A stretch of 44,778 nucleotides of DNA, from assembly GCA_964600225.1 (NCBI GenBank), contig CAZRIT010000008.1:1-44778 (forward strand), given 5' to 3'. Each line of letters begins with the position of its first letter. Positions within the stretch are counted from its first letter, which is position 1. Below the pieces are notes generated by a model, which ran no database searches, had not been told where the DNA came from, and was given only the letters and a program-made list of their open reading frames with translations. The position numbers and the translations under genes are program-made. The stretch is from CAZRIT01 sp964600225. Lineage in GTDB: Bacteria > Bacillota > Clostridia > Christensenellales > CAG-138. Positions 39,320 to 44,778 of this stretch are shown here, piece after piece.

Positions 39320-41149
39320 CTATTCCACCGTGACGCTCTTGGCAAGGTTGCGCGGTTTGTCAACGGAGCAGCCTTTCTGTACCGCCATGTAGTAGGCCAA
39401 CAGCTGCATGGGCACGATGGCCAGGATGGGCGCGATATCGGCGTCGGTCTCGTCGATGAACCATTGCTCGTGCGAGTGATCCGCCGCCTCGGGCCAGGGG
39501 CCGTTGCTGAGCACCAGCACGTTGGCGCCGCGCACCTTGACCTCCTGCATGTTGCTGGCCATCTTGGGCCTTAGCTCCGGCTGGGTGGCGATGGCCACCA
39601 CCAGGGAGCCGTTTTCGATGAGCGCGATGGTGCCGTGCTTCAATTCGCCCGCCGCGTACGCCTCGGAATGGATATAAGAAATCTCCTTGAGCTTGAGCGC
39701 GGCCTCCAGCGCCAGCGCATAGTCCATGCCGCGGCCAATGAAGAACACATGCTTGACCGCAAACGCGCGGCTGGCATAGTACTGGATGCGCTCGCGGTTA
39801 TCAAGGATGCGCTGCATCTTGTCGGGCACCTGAACCAGCTCCGCCAAGCGTTTTTGCACTTGGTCGGCGTCCATTGCGCCGCGCTTTTGGGCAAGGTCGA
39901 GCGCGGTGAGGAACATCACCGTAATCTGTGTCAGGTACGATTTGGTGGCCGCCACGGCAATTTCGGGCCCCGCGTAGGTAAACAACACCTTGTCCACCTC
40001 GCGCGCAATGGTGCTGCCGACGACGTTGCACACGGCAAACGTGCGGCTGCCAAGCGCCCTGGCGCGCCGCATGGCGGCAATGGTATCGGCCGTTTCGCCC
40101 GATTGGCTGATGACCATCAGCGAATCGCCCTCTCCCAACACCGTTTCGCCGTAGCGGAATTCGCTTGCGATATCCACATCCACGGGCACATGGGCCATGC
40201 GCTCGATGAACTTTTTGCCAAGCATGGCCGCGTGGTACGCCGTGCCGCAGGATACGATGGTCAGGCGCTTGAGCGCCTTGGCCTCATCCGCCGTCCACGG
40301 GAACATATCGGCCTTCAGCGTCAGGTTTTTGACGTCGGCATACTGTTCCAGCGTCTTTCGGAAGGCCTCGGGCTCCTCGCAGATCTCCTTCATCATGAAG
40401 TGGCGGTAGTTGCCCTTCTTGGCCGATTCCATGTCCCAGTCGATGTGCGTGGTTTCCATGTGCATCTCCACGCCGAATTCATCGTAGCACACGATGTTTT
40501 CGGGCCTGAGCACCGCAATGCGGCGATCGCCCATAAAGAACACATCGCGCGTATAGGACAAAATGGCGGGGATATCGCTTGCCACATGCGCGGCCTTGCC
40601 GCTGTGGCCGATGACCATGGGGCTGTCCTTGCAGGTGCAGTAGATGGCGTGCGGATCGTCCGCAAACAGGATGGCCAGCGCAAACGAGCCCTCGATCAGC
40701 CGCACCGCCTGCTTGATGGCGGCCAAAGGGTTGCCGCGGTAGAGATAGCCCACCAACTGCGCCACAACCTCCGTATCGGTTTCGGATACGAAGGTGCAGC
40801 CGCGTTTAGTCAGCATCTCCTTGAGGCTGACATAGTTTTCGATGATGCCGTTATGAACCAGCGCAAGAGTCTTGTGGTTATCGATATGCGGGTGGGCGTT
40901 GACATCGTTGGGCTCGCCGTGCGTGGCCCAGCGGGTGTGGCCGATGCCGCTTGTACCGTTGACGGGCTCCGTCTCCAGCAGCGCTTCCAGCCGATCGATG
41001 GCGCCCTTGGTCTTTCGCATGGTGATTTCGTGCCCGTCCCAGACGGCTACCCCCGCGGAATCATAGCCGCGGTAGGCAAGGGCGTTCAACCCCTCCAACA
41101 GGATGGGCACGCAATCCTCCTGCCCCGTATAGCCCACGATTCCGCACAT
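39320..41149 (-). CDS. glmS: glutamine-fructose-6-phosphate aminotransferase (isomerising)
   Basis: GlmS makes glucosamine-6-phosphate for cell-wall precursors. It has 609 residues. The N-terminal glutaminase starts MCGIVGYTGQ, where Cys2 becomes the nucleophile, with GHTRWATHG and HNGIIENY. Two SIS isomerase domains show SCGTAYHAA, SQSGETADT and GRGMDYALALEAALKLKEISY. The end is KPRNLAKSVTVE, the typical C-terminus. GGAGGGTGC precedes the ATG at 41149. There is no glmS ribozyme-like core upstream. Instead its leader holds a terminator-like hairpin. Confidence 0.97.
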   Translation of the reverse strand: MCGIVGYTGQEDCVPILLEGLNALAYRGYDSAGVAVWDGHEITMRKTKGAIDRLEALLETEPVNGTSGIGHTRWATHGEPNDVNAHPHIDNHKTLALVHNGIIENYVSLKEMLTKRGCTFVSETDTEVVAQLVGYLYRGNPLAAIKQAVRLIEGSFALAILFADDPHAIYCTCKDSPMVIGHSGKAAHVASDIPAILSYTRDVFFMGDRRIAVLRPENIVCYDEFGVEMHMETTHIDWDMESAKKGNYRHFMMKEICEEPEAFRKTLEQYADVKNLTLKADMFPWTADEAKALKRLTIVSCGTAYHAAMLGKKFIERMAHVPVDVDIASEFRYGETVLGEGDSLMVISQSGETADTIAAMRRARALGSRTFAVCNVVGSTIAREVDKVLFTYAGPEIAVAATKSYLTQITVMFLTALDLAQKRGAMDADQVQKRLAELVQVPDKMQRILDNRERIQYYASRAFAVKHVFFIGRGMDYALALEAALKLKEISYIHSEAYAAGELKHGTIALIENGSLVVAIATQPELRPKMASNMQEVKVRGANVLVLSNGPWPEAADHSHEQWFIDETDADIAPILAIVPMQLLAYYMAVQKGCSVDKPRNLAKSVTVE

Positions 41150-41166
41150 AATGCACCCTCCGTTCC

Positions 41167-41217
41167 AAAAAAAGGGGGTTCGATAGCAGTCGCCTCCACG
41201 CCGCCCACCATCGAACC
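41167..41217 (-). promoter_or_regulatory. terminator-like hairpin in the glmS leader (possible attenuator)
   Basis: On the minus strand GGTTCGAT (41217-41210) pairs with ATCGAACC (41184-41177), with GC-rich bases between, and is followed by a CCC and seven Ts. It ends 18 bases before the glmS ATG and lies downstream of a good promoter (41266-41238). Transcripts from that promoter, or from trpB, must read through it to reach glmS. Confidence 0.65.
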
Positions 41218-41237
41218 ACCGTTAAAAATACCTTGCA

Positions 41238-41266
41238 ATTATAATCAATCACGCATCCCGCGTCAA
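41238..41266 (-). promoter_or_regulatory. sigma-A promoter of glmS
   Basis: On the minus strand TTGACG (41266-41261), 17 bases, TATAAT (41243-41238). It starts five bases beyond the trpB stop codon and gives a leader of about 80 bases. Confidence 0.8.
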
Positions 41267-41271
41267 GGATT

Positions 41272-42510
41272 TTATATATTTTTCAGGAACACCTCGCCCG
41301 TGCCGTACTGCTCGTACACAAAGTCGATATCCTTGTCGCCGCGGCCACTGAGGTTGACCAGCACCGAGCCCGTGGCGTGCTCCCTCGCATAGCGGATGGC
41401 ATAGGCCAGCGCGTGCGAGCTTTCCACCGCGGGAATGATGCCCTCCAATCGGCACAGCAGGTAGAACGCCTCCATGGCCTGTTCATCCGTCACATACTCG
41501 TAGTTGACGCGGCCGATATCGTGCAGGTACGCGTGCTCGGGCCCGACGGCTGGATAGTCCAGCCCGCTTGCGATGGAATAGACGGGCAGCGGCTCGCCCG
41601 CATCGTCCTGCAGCAGGTAGCTTTCAAACCCGTGCAGCACGCCCTTTTTGCCATAGGTGATGGACGCGGCGTTGTCGCCCACGCCCGCGCCGCGGCCCAT
41701 GGGCTCTACGCCCACGATGTCGACGGGATCGGCCAGGAACGGGATGAACATGCCGATGGCGTTGCTGCCGCCGCCGACCGCCGCCGCGACCACATCGGGG
41801 AGGTTGCCCGTCATCTCGATAAACTGCTCGCGCGCCTCCTGCCCCACGATCATCTGAAAATCGCGCACCATCTTGGGGAACGGATGCGGGCCGACGGCCG
41901 AGCCGATGCAGTAGATGGCAGTCTCGTATTCCTTCAAATACGCCTCAAACGCCGCGTCGACGGCCTCCTTGAGGGTTTTGAGCCCGTGCGAAACGGGGAT
42001 GACGCGCGCGCCCAGCAGCTTCATGCGGGTGACGTTGGGCGCCTGCTTTTTGATATCGACCTCGCCCATGTAGATATCGCACTCCATGCCAAAGTACGCC
42101 GCCGCCGTCGCCAGCGCCACGCCGTGTTGGCCCGCGCCCGTCTCCGCAATCAGCTTCTTTTTGCCCATGAACTTGGCCAGCAGGCCCTCGCCCATGCAGT
42201 GATTGAGCTTGTGCGCGCCCGTGTGGTTGAGGTCCTCGCGCTTCAAATAGATCTGGCACTTGCCGATGTGGCGGGAAAGCCGCTCGCAATGGTACACGGG
42301 CGTGGGCCGCCCCTGAAACTCCCTGCGGATGCGCCTGAGTTCCGTGATGAACTGCGCGCTGTGGCAGATGGTCTCGTACGCATCGTCAATCTGCTTGAAC
42401 GCAGGCTCCAGCTCGGGCGGCAGGTACTGCCCGCCATACTCGCCAAAGCGGCCGTCGGGGGTGGGGAAACGCTTCAGGTACGTCTCAAAATCGCGATAAT
42501 TGGTATACAT
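41272..42510 (-). CDS. trpB: tryptophan synthase beta chain, orphan
   Basis: TrpB joins indole and serine to make tryptophan, using pyridoxal phosphate. It has 412 residues. HTGAHKLNH holds the cofactor Lys (K101). AETGAGQHGVALA holds the catalytic Glu (about 123). GGGSNAIGMF is the phosphate loop. The N-terminal region FGEYGGQYLPPEL is standard for TrpB. No trpA or other trp gene is adjacent, so it may use free indole or partner with a distant TrpA. Upstream is a complete T-box leader with a Trp (TGG) specifier, so low charging of tRNA-Trp should switch it on. Confidence 0.95.
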   Translation of the reverse strand: MYTNYRDFETYLKRFPTPDGRFGEYGGQYLPPELEPAFKQIDDAYETICHSAQFITELRRIRREFQGRPTPVYHCERLSRHIGKCQIYLKREDLNHTGAHKLNHCMGEGLLAKFMGKKKLIAETGAGQHGVALATAAAYFGMECDIYMGEVDIKKQAPNVTRMKLLGARVIPVSHGLKTLKEAVDAAFEAYLKEYETAIYCIGSAVGPHPFPKMVRDFQMIVGQEAREQFIEMTGNLPDVVAAAVGGGSNAIGMFIPFLADPVDIVGVEPMGRGAGVGDNAASITYGKKGVLHGFESYLLQDDAGEPLPVYSIASGLDYPAVGPEHAYLHDIGRVNYEYVTDEQAMEAFYLLCRLEGIIPAVESSHALAYAIRYAREHATGSVLVNLSGRGDKDIDFVYEQYGTGEVFLKNI

Positions 42511-42591
42511 ATGTTTTCTGTGACCCGCCCTGTTGGCGGCGGGTACGCCTCTCTTTCATCTATTATTTGTTTGGGTGCGATGCGGGCAAAT

Positions 42592-42853
42592 AAAAAGCCC
42601 CCGTTCCCCAAAAGGAACAAGGGCGATACTTGACCGCGGTGCCACCTTGTTTTCCCGCATATGCGGGCGCTTTGCGGAATGCCAACACACTCCCCGCAGG
42701 ATAACGGTTGCGATCCGTCACGGGATACCGGGCAGCGTGCCGTTCCCCCGTGCGCTCAACGGTCCATTTGCAAGATTGACACCTGCGGACTTCCCAGCCC
42801 CGTCCGCTCTCTGTGAGGGCAATGCCTTGCGTTATCTCCGTCTCAAAGCTTAT
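42592..42853 (-). ncRNA. T-box leader with tryptophan specifier
   Basis: On the minus strand the leader has a GC-rich stem I containing AGAGAGCGGACGGGG. A TGG specifier at 42766-42764 is followed by A. The T-box antiterminator sequence AAGGTGGCACCGCGG is at 42648-42634. A terminator hairpin CCCTTGTTCC...GGGGAACGGGGGC ending in TTTTTA lies at about 42629-42592. The distance from specifier to T-box is about 115 bases, as is usual. The TGG codon matches the downstream trpB. Uncharged tRNA-Trp should stabilise the antiterminator. The bases from 42511 to 42591 hold nothing else I recognise. Confidence 0.92.
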
Positions 42854-42859
42854 GGGCGG

Positions 42860-42888
42860 ATTATATATCTTGCGCATGCGCTTGTCAA
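42860..42888 (-). promoter_or_regulatory. consensus sigma-A promoter of T-box/trpB
   Basis: On the minus strand a perfect TTGACA (42888-42883), 17 bases, and a perfect TATAAT (42865-42860). The strong promoter fits control by attenuation downstream. Confidence 0.92.
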
Positions 42889-42912
42889 GTACGGATTTTG
42901 AATCTTTTGCTA

Positions 42913-42959
42913 TTGATTTTATGACGGCGTTCGGCGATAATAGACACAATATATTGTGT
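42913..42959 (+). promoter_or_regulatory. promoter and 16-bp palindrome upstream of xpt
   Basis: TTGATT (42913-42918), 17 bases, GATAAT (42936-42941). It is followed at the expected start of transcription by the perfect palindrome ACACAATATATTGTGT (42944-42959). The palindrome ends one base before the GGGGG ribosome site. It may be an operator or a translation-hindering hairpin. No purine-riboswitch sequence is present. Confidence 0.65.
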
Positions 42960-42974
42960 TGGGGGTATACCGCT

Positions 42975-43552
42975 TTGAGAGAGTTACAGGATCGCATTCG
43001 CGCCGAGGGGAAGGTGCTGCCGGGCAACATCATCAAGGTGGATGGCTTCCTCAACCATCGGGTGGATACGCGCCTTATGCGCAGCATGGCCGGGGAGTTC
43101 AAAACCCTGTTCGACCTGACGGGCCTGACCGCCGTGGTCACCGTGGAGGCCTCGGGCATCCCGCTGGCAACCATCTGCGCGGAGGAATTCGGCGTACCGC
43201 TGGTGTTTGCCAAGAAAGCCAAATCCGACAACATCGAGGGCGGTCTCTATCGCAGCGATATATTCTCCTACACATACAAAAAAAAGGTCACATTGATCGT
43301 CGCAAGCCAATGGCTCAACAGCTCCGACAAGGTGCTGATCGTGGACGATTTCCTTGCCAACGGCGAGGCGCTGCGGGGCTTAGTGGAAATCATTCAGGAG
43401 GCGGGCGCGGAGCTCATCGGCATCGGCGTCGCGGTGGAAAAGGGCTTCCAGCCGGGCGGGCAGAAGCTGCGCTACGCAGGCTTGCATCTGGAATCGCTCG
43501 CCATCATTGAGGAAGCCTCGCCCGAACGGATTGTATTCCGAGGAGAACAGGT

Positions 43553-43556
<4 letters not shown>
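42975..43556 (+). CDS. xpt: xanthine phosphoribosyltransferase
   Basis: Xpt salvages xanthine to XMP, the substrate of GuaA encoded next. It has 193 residues, as in Bacillus (194). RELQDRIRAEGKVLPGNIIKVDGFLNHRVDT matches the family start. EASGIPLA and the PRPP motif VLIVDDFLANGEAL follow. The start is the TTG at 42975, 8 bases after GGGGG. An open frame back to 42813 covers the promoter and is rejected. Its stop overlaps the guaA start as ATGA. Confidence 0.94.

Positions 43557-44778
<1,222 letters not shown>

Noticed and set aside
37380..39392. A 670-codon open frame on the plus strand opposite pyrG, and similar long antisense frames at 9675-11090 and 39635-41392
   Set aside because: Each lies exactly opposite a strongly recognised gene in high-GC DNA, has no ribosome site, and its translation has skewed His/Arg/Ala content with no family motif.
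41150..41271. glmS self-cleaving ribozyme upstream of glmS
   Set aside because: The conserved ribozyme core is not present; only a terminator-like hairpin is seen.
42890..42975. Guanine riboswitch upstream of xpt
   Set aside because: The conserved purine-riboswitch loop sequences are absent and the leader is too short; only a palindrome is visible.

Overview
The window looks like a draft chromosome segment of an uncultured, spore-forming, high-GC member of the Clostridia. I would guess Christensenellales or Oscillospirales, but that rank is inference. The evidence for sporulation is a sigK gene with its pro-sequence and a Spo0A-type DNA-binding domain. Firmicute gene orders are present (dgt-dnaG-rpoD, queA-tgt, pepQ-efp, xpt-guaA), as is a Trp-specific T-box. 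A 10-N scaffold gap inside efp shows this is a draft or metagenome assembly.

Layout. 0-1.8 kb: queuosine tRNA modification (tgt, cut by the window edge, and queA). 2-2.9 kb: membrane-anchored polysaccharide deacetylase. 3.1-7.1 kb: replication/transcription operon dgt-dnaG-rpoD, flanked by two structured repeat regions. 7.5-9.7 kb: a Cys-rich zinc-ribbon protein, then pepQ-efp. 9.7-11.9 kb: sigK and a DUF1846 protein. 12-16.6 kb: three membrane proteins of unclear role and an HTH regulator fused to a desulfoferrodoxin-like domain. 16.7-19.5 kb: tkt-nagB. 19.7-22.9 kb: an orphan pilin-like protein, a CsoR-type metal sensor, a divergent HxlR/flavin-reductase pair and an AT-richer DUF4304 gene. 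23-23.5 kb: tRNA-Ala(CGC) followed by tandem repeats that carry copies of its 3' end.

24.4-34.8 kb is the most unusual part. A six-gene operon, overlapping at nearly every junction, joins three GT4 glycosyltransferases to the complete nickel-pincer cofactor pathway (larE, larB, larC). No lactate-racemase gene (larA) is in view. Divergent from it, across a 102-bp gap, is a glycyl-radical-enzyme-fold protein with its own activating enzyme. That protein has lost both the catalytic Cys (Asp in its place) and the C-terminal radical Gly, yet it is one open frame of 809 codons, and its activase keeps all its iron-sulfur cysteines. This is the best candidate for an undescribed system.

34.9-44.8 kb: a stand-alone Spo0A effector domain with an upstream 0A box, an iron alcohol dehydrogenase, a ThiF/MoeB-like adenylyltransferase, pyrG, glmS (behind a terminator-like leader hairpin), trpB (behind a Trp T-box), and xpt-guaA, with guaA cut by the window edge.

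Three genes of different function have a sigma-A promoter whose -10 box lies only 6-7 bases before the start codon, so they are probably transcribed as leaderless mRNAs.
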